The notes beneath the pieces were generated by a model. It made no database searches and was not told where the DNA came from. It was given only the letters and a program-made list of their open reading frames with translations. Positions 19,962-29,914 of a stretch of 64,000 bases of DNA are shown piece by piece. The DNA comes from Vibrio aestuarianus (GTDB lineage: Bacteria; Pseudomonadota; Gammaproteobacteria; Enterobacterales; Vibrionaceae), in assembly GCF_012395185.1 (NCBI RefSeq), contig NZ_JAAZTU010000017.1:28631-92630 (forward strand), written 5' to 3'. Position 1 is the first letter of the stretch; every line of letters starts with the position of its first letter. The position numbers and the translations under genes were made by a program.

Positions 19962-21977
19962 ATGAAGCTCAACCCAAGACAAGACGAAGCCGTTAAATAC
20001 GTATCCGGGCCATGCTTAGTATTGGCGGGGGCTGGTTCAGGTAAAACTCGCGTAATTACCAATAAAATCGCCTATTTGGTGCAGCAATGTGGCTATAAAG
20101 CGCGCAATATTGCCGCGGTGACTTTCACCAATAAGGCCGCACGAGAAATGAAAGAGCGTGTCGGCCAGACTCTCGGTAAATCCGAATCTAAAGGCTTAAT
20201 GGTGTCAACATTCCATACATTAGGTCTCAACATCATTCGTCGTGAATATAAGTTTTTGGGGTTGAAAGCGGGGTTTTCACTGTTTGATGACCAAGATCAG
20301 CTCGCTTTATTGAAAGAATTGACCGAGAAACAGTTAGACGGCGATAAAGACCTGCTTCGACAGCTGCTCAGTACTATCTCGAATTGGAAAAATGACATGT
20401 TCACCCCAGAGCAAGCTAAAGGCTTTGCTCAAGGAGAGCAGCAACAGCTTTTTGCTCACTGTTTCGATCTCTATCAAAAACAGATGCGAGCCTATAACGC
20501 ATTAGATTTTGATGATTTGATTCTGATGCCAGTTGTACTGCTGCAAAATAATGCAGAGGTTCGTCAACGCTGGCAAAATAAACTTCGCTACCTACTGGTC
20601 GATGAATATCAAGACACCAATACCAGCCAGTATGAGATGGTTAAATTATTAGTCGGAGAGCGTGGTCGTCTGACGGTGGTAGGGGATGATGATCAATCGA
20701 TCTATTCATGGCGCGGAGCTAAGCCACAGAACTTGGTGTTGCTCGGGCAAGATTATCCCAATCTCAAACTGATTAAGTTAGAGCAAAACTACCGCTCCAC
20801 TTGCCGCATATTAAAGGCGGCCAATATCTTGATTGCTAATAATCCGCACGTTTATGAGAAAACACTTTTCTCTGAAATTCCCGAAGGTGAAAAGCTCAAA
20901 GTTTTAATCGCGAAAAATGAAGAGCATGAAGCTGAACGAATCACCGGGGAGCTGATTGCCCATAAATTTCTTAACCGCACTGAATATCGTGATTATGCGG
21001 TTTTGTATCGTGGCAATCATCAATCTCGTTTGATTGAAAAGTATCTGATGCAAAACCGGGTACCTTACAAATTATCCGGTGGAACGTCTTTTTTCGCCAG
21101 AGCCGAAATTAAAGACATCATGGCGTATTTACGAGTGCTGGTGAACCCTGATGATGACAACGCTTTTCTGCGAATTGTGAATACGCCGAAGCGAGAAATT
21201 GGTCCGGTTACGTTAGAAAAACTGGGTAGTTATGCCAATATGCGCGGCAAAAGCCTATATGAAGCCAGTTTTGAGCTTGGATTAGAGCATCACCTCTCTG
21301 GTCGAGGTTTGGAAAACTTACGCCGCTTTACCCAATGGCTCGTGACCATTTCAGACCAAGCAGAGCGTGGTAATACCGTTGAAGCGGTGCGTTCATTAGT
21401 ACGCGACATCCATTATGAAGATTGGCTATACGAAACTTCTTCTAGCCCCAAAGCGGCAGAGATGCGCATGAAAAACGTTTCTGATCTTTACTCTTGGATT
21501 GTGGCTGATCTAGAGGGTGATAATTATGATCAGCAAGAAAAGTCACTAAAAGAGGTGGTTCAGCGTCTAACGTTACGAGATATGATGGAACGCAGCGAAG
21601 GGGAAGATGATAGTGATGCGGTGCAGTTGATGACTTTGCACGCTTCCAAAGGCCTCGAATTTCCTTATGTTTATTTAATGGGAACGGAGGAAGGCATACT
21701 GCCTCACCAAACCAGTATTGATGAGGATAACGTCGAAGAAGAGCGACGATTAATGTATGTTGGCATTACGCGTGCGCAAAAAGAGTTAACTTTCACCATG
21801 TGTAAAGAGCGCCGCCAATACGGTGAGTTGATTAAGCCAACACAAAGTCGTTTCTTAGATGAATTGCCGTTCGATGATGTTGAATGGGAACAATCTAAAA
21901 AACCAGTTAGCCAAGAAGAGCGAATGGCTAAAGGACAAAGTCATATAGCTAACCTACGGGCGATGTTTAAGAAGTAG
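19962..21977 (+). CDS. rep: ATP-dependent DNA helicase Rep
   Basis: 671 aa SF1A 3'-5' helicase that restarts forks and removes proteins from DNA. Walker [12 protein letters not shown] near 21-31, motif [12 protein letters not shown], motif [18 protein letters not shown], motif [10 protein letters not shown], motif [17 protein letters not shown] and motif [16 protein letters not shown] are present. The start [20 protein letters not shown] is the Rep N-terminus. Paralogue of uvrD at the right of this window. Confidence 0.96.
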   Translation: MKLNPRQDEAVKYVSGPCLVLAGAGSGKTRVITNKIAYLVQQCGYKARNIAAVTFTNKAAREMKERVGQTLGKSESKGLMVSTFHTLGLNIIRREYKFLGLKAGFSLFDDQDQLALLKELTEKQLDGDKDLLRQLLSTISNWKNDMFTPEQAKGFAQGEQQQLFAHCFDLYQKQMRAYNALDFDDLILMPVVLLQNNAEVRQRWQNKLRYLLVDEYQDTNTSQYEMVKLLVGERGRLTVVGDDDQSIYSWRGAKPQNLVLLGQDYPNLKLIKLEQNYRSTCRILKAANILIANNPHVYEKTLFSEIPEGEKLKVLIAKNEEHEAERITGELIAHKFLNRTEYRDYAVLYRGNHQSRLIEKYLMQNRVPYKLSGGTSFFARAEIKDIMAYLRVLVNPDDDNAFLRIVNTPKREIGPVTLEKLGSYANMRGKSLYEASFELGLEHHLSGRGLENLRRFTQWLVTISDQAERGNTVEAVRSLVRDIHYEDWLYETSSSPKAAEMRMKNVSDLYSWIVADLEGDNYDQQEKSLKEVVQRLTLRDMMERSEGEDDSDAVQLMTLHASKGLEFPYVYLMGTEEGILPHQTSIDEDNVEEERRLMYVGITRAQKELTFTMCKERRQYGELIKPTQSRFLDELPFDDVEWEQSKKPVSQEERMAKGQSHIANLRAMFKK

Positions 21978-22000
21978 CTCGATACAGATTATACGATACA

Positions 22001-22040
22001 AATAAAGAAGGCTTGGTCAGATACCAAGCCTTCTTTATTT
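22001..22040. terminator. Bidirectional terminator between rep and cytochrome c5
   Basis: Perfect inverted repeat AAATAAAGAAGGCTTGGT / ACCAAGCCTTCTTTATTT with a 5-base loop, serving both convergent genes. Confidence 0.92.
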
Positions 22041-22052
22041 AAAGATAATACA

Positions 22053-22460
22053 CTACAAGTCTTTTATCATGTGCTCGATGGCTGCGACGATCTCATCATC
22101 AGAACAATCCATACAGGTTCCTTTCGCAGGCATGGCATTAAAACCGTTGATTGCGTGGTTTTTTAGAACGTCCATACCTTGAGCGATACGAGGGGCCCAT
22201 TCATCGGCATTACCAGCTTTTGGTGCGCCAGTAACACCAGAAGCGTGACAAGCAATACAAAAAGTGCCGTAAACTTTTGCACCATCGCGAGGGCCAGTCG
22301 GCTCTTCAACGACAGGCTCACTGCCAGCTAGATAGACATCACCTACAGGTTTAATGCGTTCAGCAATAGCATCGTAGTCAGCTTGGCTTGTTGCCATCGC
22401 GGCCGTAGAAAAAGTTAAAGCAGCGAACAAAACGCTTATGATTCGTCGAGACATATCCAT
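22053..22460 (-). CDS. Cytochrome c5-type monohaem protein
   Basis: About 135 aa. Signal peptide (RRIISVLFAALTFSTAAMA) directs it to the periplasm. One haem motif CIACH, distal Met in GFNAMPAKG, and the CMDCSDDE pair that forms a disulfide in cytochromes c5. Serves as electron carrier to terminal oxidases. I prefer the ATG at 22,460 (MDMSRR...); another ATG is at 22,454 and the frame runs to a GTG at 22,493. Convergent with rep. Confidence 0.9.
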   Translation of the reverse strand: MDMSRRIISVLFAALTFSTAAMATSQADYDAIAERIKPVGDVYLAGSEPVVEEPTGPRDGAKVYGTFCIACHASGVTGAPKAGNADEWAPRIAQGMDVLKNHAINGFNAMPAKGTCMDCSDDEIVAAIEHMIKDL

Positions 22461-22754
22461 TAAACTCACTTTACATTCCAGAGGTAAATTCACGTTTACC
22501 TGTTTTTATACTTAGAGTGTGGTTGATTTAAAAGTGATAAAACCTGTTAAATCAATGTAAATATTGGGTGATTATATCCTGAGAAGTTGTTGCAATAAAC
22601 AACAAGTTGCGATCTTCAAGGGGTGAGTCACATCTGTAATGTATAGATAATGGTTATTATCTGCTGAAAAAGCCGCCAAACGATAAAAAAAGTTGAAAAA
22701 ATACTAGACGCCCTAGTGTGAACTACGTATTATTCCACTCCGCCGATAGGGCAT

Positions 22755-22831
<77 letters not shown>

Positions 22832-22873
22832 TCCGGACGCTTACTAAGTAAGTGGCAAATTGGCAAAAATAGT

Positions 22874-22950
22874 GGTGGCTATAGCTCAGTTGGTAGAGCC
22901 CTGGATTGTGATTCCGGTGGTCGCGAGTTCGAATCTCGTTAGCCACCCCA
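22874..22950 (+). tRNA. tRNA-His (GTG), copy 1
   Basis: Acceptor GTGGCTA/TAGCCAC with the extra G at position -1 opposite C73, anticodon GTG in GGATTGTGATTCC, encoded CCA. Identical to the copy at 23,154. Confidence 0.97.
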
Positions 22951-23035
22951 TTATTTAGGTAACTCCATTTACTTAGTGAATGAAAGTTTCCAGTTTTGAT
23001 TCAAGCAACATCCCAAGAATCGAAATAAAATTCGT

Positions 23036-23112
<77 letters not shown>

Positions 23113-23153
23113 CTATTTCAATAATCGCAATAGCGGTTATATAAAAAATTAGT

Positions 23154-23230
23154 GGTGGCTATAGCTCAGTTGGTAGAGCCCTGGATTGTGATTCCGGTGG
23201 TCGCGAGTTCGAATCTCGTTAGCCACCCCA
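23154..23230 (+). tRNA. tRNA-His (GTG), copy 2
   Basis: Exact duplicate of the first tRNA-His. The His-Pro pair appears to have arisen as a tandem duplication: the sequence of both members is repeated, with a shorter spacer in the second pair (8 bases against 85). Confidence 0.97.
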
Positions 23231-23238
23231 TTGATTTT

Positions 23239-23315
<77 letters not shown>

Positions 23316-23323
23316 CTATAAAG

Positions 23324-23353
23324 AAGCCTCAGTCGAAAGACTGGGGCTTTTTT
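23324..23353 (+). terminator. tRNA cluster terminator, copy 1 of 3
   Basis: AGCCTCAGTC-gaaa-GACTGGGGCT stem plus T-run. The same hairpin recurs at about 23,440-23,470 and 23,574-23,603 with the decayed tRNA tails. Confidence 0.9.
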
Positions 23354-23385
23354 GCGTCTGTGTATTGTATGAGTAACGATAGAAT

Positions 23386-23603
23386 GGGGCCGGGGGTTCG
23401 CCTGATGTTCCAGATCTGGCTCTTCAGCGACCACTATAAGAAGCCTCAGTCGAAAGACTGGGGCTTTTTTACATCTGTGCTTTTTTACATCAGTGTATTG
23501 TATTAGTCACGATAGATGGGGTCGGGGGTTCGCCTGATGTTCCAGATCTGGCTCTTCATCGACCACTATAAAGAAGCCTCAGTCGAAAGACTGGGGCTTT
23601 TTT
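23386..23603 (+). repeat. Two degenerate tRNA-Pro tail plus terminator repeats
   Basis: Two further copies (about 23,386-23,470 and 23,517-23,603, period about 133 bp) contain the tRNA-Pro T-arm start GGTCGGGGGTTCG, an inserted segment CCTGATGTTCCAGATCTGGC, then CTCTTCATCGACCACTATAA as in the 3' end of tRNA-Pro, and the complete terminator. They lack acceptor 5' strand, D-arm and anticodon arm and cannot make tRNA. ORFs reported by frame translation here are spurious. Confidence 0.8.
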
Positions 23604-23619
23604 ACATCTATGCTTTTTT

Positions 23620-24193
23620 GCATCTGTGTTTGACTTCTCACCTCAATTTTAACGTACGAATACCACTATTGATTCCTTACTCATTATGGCAGTGGATTAT
23701 TATTTTCTTATCCGTAAATCTCAAATTTAAACTTAGTCTAATCAACTGCCATTTATGCTGTATGGTGGTTTTTAGTTTGGCATTCGGTTTGAAAATCTAG
23801 TTTTTGTTTCTGTTATGTTGCGTTTTTTGCCGTAAAATAGTTTGAGATTTTATTCTGGTGTTTTTTTTAGAATATATCGATGGTAGGCAATTTTTTAGCG
23901 ATTAAGGCTATATTTAAAGGTGATTAATGACGTGCCAGAATATTGGTAAGACCAATGCTTCATGCATATGTCATGCATAAAAATACGATTTTACTGCTTT
24001 GCTTTTAGGCGATATCGATTTTTTATCCTATGGATGTTGCTTTTCTGTGAAATATTTGCCAAATTGATGGGCTTATAAATTACCAGAATATTGTACTGGT
24101 AAGAATGGATTCAATTTGACTGACTTTGAGCCTAATTTGGTTTGAGTTAGTTGCAGACAGGGCAGAATATTGCCAAAGCCGTAGAGGTCTGGG
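23620..24193. other. Gene-free control region of the peptide transporter
   Basis: AT-rich region with no credible ORF. It contains the 10-mer CAGAATATTG three times (23,936, 24,084 and 24,163), each within an imperfect dyad, the last just before the start of the transporter operon. It probably holds the operon promoter and operators. Confidence 0.5.
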
Positions 24194-25909
24194 ATGTCAC
24201 TTTTAGAAGTTAAAAACCTGCGTATAGAATATCCGTCACGTCATGGTGTGCATGCTGCAGTAAAATCACTGTCGTTCAATATTGAACGAGGTGAAATTGT
24301 TGGTGTGGTCGGTGAATCTGGCGCTGGGAAATCAACCGTAGGTAACGCTGTTATCGATTTATTGAGCCCTCCTGGCCTGATCGCCAGTGGTGAGGTATTC
24401 CTCGATGGCGAAAAAATATCGGGCTTATCTCCTGAGCAGATGCGCAGTGTACGCGGTTCTAAAATCGGTTTCATCTTCCAAGATCCGATGACATCATTAA
24501 ATCCTCTTTTCACAGTTGAACACCAACTCACTGAAACGATTCACGCTAACATGAAGGTTAGCGAAGAAGAAGCTTACCAACGAGCGCTTTCATTAATGAA
24601 TCAGGTTGGTATTCCTCAACCTGAGAACCGTTTGAAGCAGTATCCGCACCAATTTTCTGGTGGTATGCGTCAGCGTGTGGTTATTGCTATTGCGCTTGCT
24701 GGCGAACCTGATCTCATCATTGCCGATGAGCCAACCACAGCGCTGGATGTTTCGATTCAAGACCAAATTCTAAGCCTGATCCGCGATCTTTGCATAAAGA
24801 ACAATGTGGGCTGCATGTTGGTTACCCACGACATGGGCGTTGTGTCTAATGTTACAGACCGAGTTGCGGTAATGTATCGCGGTGACTTAGTTGAATTTGG
24901 CCCAACCGCTAAAGTCTTGGGCGCACCTGATCACTCATACACTCGCAGCTTGATTTCTGCGGTTCCACGTTCAGATAAGAAACTCGACCGTTTCCCACTA
25001 GTAAGTTATATCGAAGAAGCTAGTGAGCTAAAGCCGTTAGATGTGAAAAACCACTGGCTAGGCCAAAGTCAGGACAATCGTCAATACACAGGTCCACTGC
25101 TGACTGTCGAAAACGTCAATCTTCGTTTTACTACCAAAGATTCGCTATTTGAAAGTCGTCGTGAATACGTGCAAGCCTCGAATAATGTCAGTTTTGATGT
25201 ATTTGAAGGTGAAACATTTGGTTTGGTCGGGGAGTCTGGCTCTGGTAAATCGACGATCGCGCGAGTCATTGCCGGACTGTACGCACCGAATTCGGGCAAA
25301 GTGTGTTTTGAAGGTATTGATTTGACAGGTCTTAAATCGGAAAAAGAACGTCGCCCAATGCGTCGACAAATGCAGATGGTTTTCCAAAACCCATATACGT
25401 CGATGAACCCGCGCATGAAAATATTCGATATCATCGCAGAACCAATCCGTTTTCATAAATTAACCAACAGTGAATCAGAAACACGCCAAATTGTTAATGA
25501 TCTTCTAGAGCATGTTGGTCTTGGTAAAATGGCAGGGGTGAAATACCCACATGAGTTTTCTGGTGGCCAGCGTCAGCGTATTTCTATTGCTCGTGCCTTG
25601 GCTACTCGTCCTCGTCTATTGATTTGTGATGAACCAACCTCAGCATTGGATGTTTCGGTACAAGCACAAATTCTCAACCTACTGAAAGATCTTCAAGATG
25701 AGTTGAATTTAACCATGTTGTTTATCAGCCATGATTTACCGGTTATTCGCCAGATGTGCGACCGCGTAGGGGTGATGCAAATGGGAACCTTGCTGGAAGT
25801 TGCTCCTACCGAGCAATTGTTTACTTCACCACAGCATGAATATAGCCAGCATTTGATTTCTTTAATGCCTGAATTTACAGGTTTAAGAGAAGATGTAGTA
25901 ACGGCATAA
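24194..25909 (+). CDS. Peptide ABC transporter, fused double ATPase (DppD-DppF type)
   Basis: 571 aa with two complete ABC domains in one chain, as in YejF or GsiA. Domain 1: Walker A GESGAGKS near 39, signature QFSGGMRQRV, Walker B LIIADEPTTALDVS. Domain 2: Walker A GESGSGKS near 345, signature EFSGGQRQRIS, Walker B LLICDEPTSALDVS. Each ends with the peptide-transporter C-terminal extension (HSYTRSLISAVP, HEYSQHLISLMPE). It powers the two permeases encoded downstream. GAGG precedes the ATG. Confidence 0.92.
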   Translation: MSLLEVKNLRIEYPSRHGVHAAVKSLSFNIERGEIVGVVGESGAGKSTVGNAVIDLLSPPGLIASGEVFLDGEKISGLSPEQMRSVRGSKIGFIFQDPMTSLNPLFTVEHQLTETIHANMKVSEEEAYQRALSLMNQVGIPQPENRLKQYPHQFSGGMRQRVVIAIALAGEPDLIIADEPTTALDVSIQDQILSLIRDLCIKNNVGCMLVTHDMGVVSNVTDRVAVMYRGDLVEFGPTAKVLGAPDHSYTRSLISAVPRSDKKLDRFPLVSYIEEASELKPLDVKNHWLGQSQDNRQYTGPLLTVENVNLRFTTKDSLFESRREYVQASNNVSFDVFEGETFGLVGESGSGKSTIARVIAGLYAPNSGKVCFEGIDLTGLKSEKERRPMRRQMQMVFQNPYTSMNPRMKIFDIIAEPIRFHKLTNSESETRQIVNDLLEHVGLGKMAGVKYPHEFSGGQRQRISIARALATRPRLLICDEPTSALDVSVQAQILNLLKDLQDELNLTMLFISHDLPVIRQMCDRVGVMQMGTLLEVAPTEQLFTSPQHEYSQHLISLMPEFTGLREDVVTA

Positions 25910-26017
25910 GCCGCAATAATGACTAACTGATATATAACCACCAAGCTTGCTTGGGATTAATAAACAGAAGCAAATACAACAACTAGGGATTTGGATTCCC
26001 GCATAAGGAGTTATGCA

Positions 26018-27574
26018 ATGAAAACCATGAAAAGCAAATTAGCAGTGGCTTTAATGGCTGCAGGTTTGAGCTTTGCAGCAAGCGCGGCAGATATTACTGT
26101 CGCTTACGATGCTGACCCAGTGTCACTTGACCCGCATGAGCAGCTATCTGGCGGCACACTGCAAATGTCTCACATGGTGTTTGATCCTCTAGTTCGTTAC
26201 ACCCAGACATTTGATTTTGAACCTCGCCTTGCTGAAAAATGGGAGCGTGTTGATGAAACAACCTTCCGCTTTAACCTACGTAAAGGTGTTAAGTTCCATT
26301 CTGGTAACGAACTAACGGCAGACGACGTGGTATGGACGTTTGAGCGACTACAAAATTCTCCTGACTTCAAAGCTATCTTTGAACCTTATGAGAAAATGGT
26401 AAAAGTAGACGATTACACCGTCGAAATCGTATCGAAAGGTGCTTACCCACTGGTTCTGCAAACGGCGACTTACATTTTCCCAATGGATAGCAAGTTCTAT
26501 TCAGGTAAAACGGACGACGGTAAAGATAAGTCTGAAGTGGTGAAACATGGTAACTCTTTCGCTTCAACTCATGTTTCAGGTACAGGTCCATTTGTCGTAA
26601 CGTCACGTGAGCAAGGCGTAAAAGTTGAATTTGCACGCTTCAATGATTACTGGGATAAAGCATCTAAAGGTAACGTTGATAAATTAACGTTGGTGCCAAT
26701 TAAAGAAGATGCAACACGTGTTGCAGCGCTGCTTTCTGGCGATGTAGATATGATTGCACCAGTTGCACCGAATGACCACAAACGTGTTGAGCAAGCGAAA
26801 GGCATTGATCTAGTGACCTTACCTGGTACACGTATCATTACTTTCCAAATGAACCAAAATAGCAATGAAGCACTGAAAGATGTACGAGTACGTCAAGCGA
26901 TCGTTCATGCGATTAACAATGAAGGTATTGTTGATAAGATCATGAAAGGTTTTGCAACAGCGGCTGGTCAACAAGGCCCTTCAGGCTATGCAGGTTATGA
27001 TGCCAACCTTGTTCCACGTTACGATCTGAAAAAAGCGAAAGCGTTGATGAAAGAAGCCGGTTACGAAAAAGGCTTCACACTGACAATGATCGCTCCTAAT
27101 AACCGTTACGTGAACGATGCGAAAGTAGCGCAAGCGGCAGCAGCTATGCTGTCTAAGATCGGCATTAAAGTTGATCTAAAAACCATGCCAAAAGCGCAAT
27201 ACTGGCCAGAGTTTGATAAATGTGCAGCAGATATGTTGATGATCGGTTGGCACTCAGATACTGAAGATTCAGCGAACTTCTCTGAATTCCTAACCATGAC
27301 TCGTAACGAAGAGACAGGTAAAGGTCAGTACAACTGTGGTCACTACTCAAACCCTGAAGTTGACAAGTTAGTTGAAGCATCAAACGTAGAAACTGATCCT
27401 GCAAAACGTGCTGCGATGCTACAAAAAGTAGAAACAACGCTATACAACGATGCAGCATTTGTTCCTCTACATTGGCAGAACCTAGCGTGGGGTGCGAAAT
27501 CTACACTGGATATCAAACCAATTGTTAACGCGATGGAATTCCCTTACTTCGGTGACCTCGTCGTAAGCGAATAA
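26018..27574 (+). CDS. Peptide ABC transporter substrate-binding protein
   Basis: 518 aa SBP_bac_5 (DppA/OppA family) periplasmic protein. Signal peptide at residues 1-26, ending SFAASAAD. Family features ITVAYDADPVSLDPHEQLSG, the FNLRKGVKFHSGNELTADDVVW block and the C-terminal hinge region. AAGGAG lies seven bases before the ATG at 26,018; the frame reaches upstream to 25,991 but without a site. The DppA-like second Cys pair (DKCAADM, YNCGHYS) suggests dipeptide or haem-type ligands, not proven. Expected to be the most abundant product of the operon. Confidence 0.93.
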   Translation: MKTMKSKLAVALMAAGLSFAASAADITVAYDADPVSLDPHEQLSGGTLQMSHMVFDPLVRYTQTFDFEPRLAEKWERVDETTFRFNLRKGVKFHSGNELTADDVVWTFERLQNSPDFKAIFEPYEKMVKVDDYTVEIVSKGAYPLVLQTATYIFPMDSKFYSGKTDDGKDKSEVVKHGNSFASTHVSGTGPFVVTSREQGVKVEFARFNDYWDKASKGNVDKLTLVPIKEDATRVAALLSGDVDMIAPVAPNDHKRVEQAKGIDLVTLPGTRIITFQMNQNSNEALKDVRVRQAIVHAINNEGIVDKIMKGFATAAGQQGPSGYAGYDANLVPRYDLKKAKALMKEAGYEKGFTLTMIAPNNRYVNDAKVAQAAAAMLSKIGIKVDLKTMPKAQYWPEFDKCAADMLMIGWHSDTEDSANFSEFLTMTRNEETGKGQYNCGHYSNPEVDKLVEASNVETDPAKRAAMLQKVETTLYNDAAFVPLHWQNLAWGAKSTLDIKPIVNAMEFPYFGDLVVSE

Positions 27575-27620
27575 TTACTTAAGCAATGCCGTTACTTCGG
27601 TAGCGGCACTTAAGCCATTC

Positions 27621-27644
27621 AAGGCATCCGCAGTTGGATGCCTT
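27621..27644 (+). promoter_or_regulatory. Intercistronic hairpin
   Basis: Perfect stem AAGGCATCC-gcagtt-GGATGCCTT between the binding-protein gene and the first permease gene, without a proper T-run. Such hairpins stabilise the upstream mRNA and reduce read-through, giving excess binding protein. Confidence 0.65.
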
Positions 27645-27770
27645 ATTAAGATTTAGGTACTTAGCTTTGTTTCAGTCGGTTAGGTGCCATTTTTGAGACT
27701 GAATTTCTCCGTTCCTATTAAAGTTATTAAATTTTAAAAAGAACCATCATGGATAGTTAAGGGGCAAGGA

Positions 27771-28748
27771 ATGTTTTCGTTTCTGGTCAAGCGCCTGTTT
27801 CAGGCACTGATAGTGATGTTTGTGATCAGTTTAGTGGCGTTTGCCATTCAGGATAACCTGGGCGATCCGTTGCGTGAGCTTGTTGGGCAATCTGTTTCAG
27901 AAGCCGAGCGTCAAGCACTGCGTGACGAACTGGGCCTCAATGATCCTTTCGTTACCAAATACACTCGTTTTATTACCGCTGCCGTTCAAGGTGACTTAGG
28001 CACATCTTATTTTTTCAAACGTCCAGCCGTTGACGTGATTTTAGACAAGTTAGTTGCCACGCTAGAGCTCGTGCTAGGTGCAACCATCATCATCATTGTT
28101 TGCTCGATTCCTTTGGGTGTGTATACCGCCATTCATCCCAAGAGCTTCTTTACTAAGGTCGTGATGGCCGGCAGTAGTATCGGTATTTCCATCCCCGTGT
28201 TTTTGACCGCGATTATGTTGATGTATGTATTTTCTATCGCCTTGGGCTGGCTGCCTTCTTACGGGCGTGGCGAAACCGCTAACTGGTTAGGTTGGGAGTC
28301 AGGCTTTTTCACTCTTGATGGGTTAGCGCACCTTGTTTTGCCGTGTGTATCACTGGCATCGATCATGCTACCGCTGTTTATCCGTTTGGTGCGTTCTGAA
28401 ATGCTAGAGGTATTGAGTTCTGAATACATTAAATTTGCCAAAGCAAAAGGCTTGGCATTGAACAAAATTTATTATCAACATGCGTTGAAGAACACCATGC
28501 TACCAGTATTAACAGTAGGTGGTGTCCAAATCGGTACTATGGTGGCGTACACCATTTTAACCGAAACTGTTTTCCAGTGGCCGGGTACAGGCTTTCTTTT
28601 CCTTGAAGCCATCAACCGTGTCGATACTCCGTTGATCACCGCCTACGTTATTTTTGTGGGTTTGATTTTCGTGGTGACCAATACCATTGTTGACCTGCTA
28701 TATGGGCTTATTAACCCAACCGTTAACCTAACTGGAAAAGGAGCTTAA
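27771..28748 (+). CDS. Peptide ABC transporter permease 1 (DppB/OppB type)
   Basis: 325 aa with about six membrane segments (first at 9-27, then near 100, 135, 180, 235 and 285). The EAA-type loop is visible in YIKFAKAKGLALNKIYYQHALKNT near 220. AAGGGGCAAGGA-type site before the ATG. Two bases separate its stop from the second permease ATG. Confidence 0.92.
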   Translation: MFSFLVKRLFQALIVMFVISLVAFAIQDNLGDPLRELVGQSVSEAERQALRDELGLNDPFVTKYTRFITAAVQGDLGTSYFFKRPAVDVILDKLVATLELVLGATIIIIVCSIPLGVYTAIHPKSFFTKVVMAGSSIGISIPVFLTAIMLMYVFSIALGWLPSYGRGETANWLGWESGFFTLDGLAHLVLPCVSLASIMLPLFIRLVRSEMLEVLSSEYIKFAKAKGLALNKIYYQHALKNTMLPVLTVGGVQIGTMVAYTILTETVFQWPGTGFLFLEAINRVDTPLITAYVIFVGLIFVVTNTIVDLLYGLINPTVNLTGKGA

Positions 28749-28750
28749 CC

Positions 28751-29689
28751 ATGAGCCAATTTGCTGCTGCTCCATCTCGTTGGGAGCGTTTCAAACAGTC
28801 TGATTTTCTTTATCATTTCTTGCGCGATAAAGTTGCGATGACCAGTTTTGCCATCTTCCTGATGTTCTTAACTCTGTCTATCGCGGCACCATTAATTGCG
28901 CCAAGCAACCCGTACGATCTGTCATCGATTGATATTATGGATGCTGAATTACCACCATCATGGATGGATGGTGGAGAAGAACGCTTTATTTTGGGTACTG
29001 ATGAGCAAGGTCGCGACATATTCTCAACCATGCTTTATGGCTCTCGTTTATCATTGACGATTGGCTTTCTTGCGGTTGGTTTACAGTTAATTCTGGGGAT
29101 TGTGATTGGTCTTTCTGCCGGTTATTTTGGTGGCCGTATTGATAGCTTTTTGATGCGTTTTGCTGATGTTCAGTTGTCATTTTCGACCATGATGGTGGCG
29201 ATCATTGTTTCGGCTATTTTTAAAGCCAGTTTTGGCAGCGAGTTCTACAGCCAATATGCAGTGGTAATGTTGGTAGTGATTATTGGCGTTGCAGAATGGC
29301 CGCAATATGCACGTACCATTCGAGCCTCTGTATTGGCAGAGAAGAAGAAAGAGTATGTGGAAGCAGCTCGTGTGATGGGCTTTAAAGCGCCACGCATTAT
29401 GTTCCGTCATATTCTACCGAACTGTTTGTCGCCAATTTTGGTTATCTCTACGGTACAAATTGCCAACGCCATCATGTCTGAGGCGGCACTTTCTTTCCTT
29501 GGTTTAGGTTTGCCGGTCGACCAACCGTCACTTGGTGCGCTGATCAGTATTGGTTTTAACTACATATTCTCTGGCGCGTGGTGGATTACTGCATTCCCAG
29601 GTTTTGTGTTGGTCACGTTGGTTTTGGTTATCAATTTACTCGGTGACTGGTTACGCGATGTGTTCAACCCTAAGATCTATAAAGGGTGA
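28751..29689 (+). CDS. Peptide ABC transporter permease 2 (DppC/OppC type)
   Basis: 312 aa. OppC_N segment at residues 20-55 followed by the DEQGRDIFSTMLYGSRLSL signature near 78, five more membrane segments, and the EAA loop YVEAARVMGFKAPRIMFRHI near 205. Forms the translocation pore with permease 1. Confidence 0.92.
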   Translation: MSQFAAAPSRWERFKQSDFLYHFLRDKVAMTSFAIFLMFLTLSIAAPLIAPSNPYDLSSIDIMDAELPPSWMDGGEERFILGTDEQGRDIFSTMLYGSRLSLTIGFLAVGLQLILGIVIGLSAGYFGGRIDSFLMRFADVQLSFSTMMVAIIVSAIFKASFGSEFYSQYAVVMLVVIIGVAEWPQYARTIRASVLAEKKKEYVEAARVMGFKAPRIMFRHILPNCLSPILVISTVQIANAIMSEAALSFLGLGLPVDQPSLGALISIGFNYIFSGAWWITAFPGFVLVTLVLVINLLGDWLRDVFNPKIYKG

Positions 29690-29730
29690 TGTGAATTCAT
29701 TGATTTTTTGATCAAAAGATACCTACACTA

Positions 29731-29759
29731 AGAGCTGCAGAATAATGCGGCTCTTTTTT
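29731..29759 (+). terminator. Transporter operon terminator
   Basis: AGAGCTGC/GCGGCTCT stem and seven Ts about 40 bases after the permease 2 stop. Confidence 0.85.
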
Positions 29760-29914
29760 TGCATGATTTTTGTACTCGCGCTATTTGCTGGCATTATTTT
29801 GACGAGTTAATTTTCATTCGTTTGCTATCTCACAGAAGTTTCAAATAGTTAGGGTATGGTATGAAGATGTTGAACATTGAACGAGCAATGTTGTTACTAT
29901 AATTAACAAATAAT

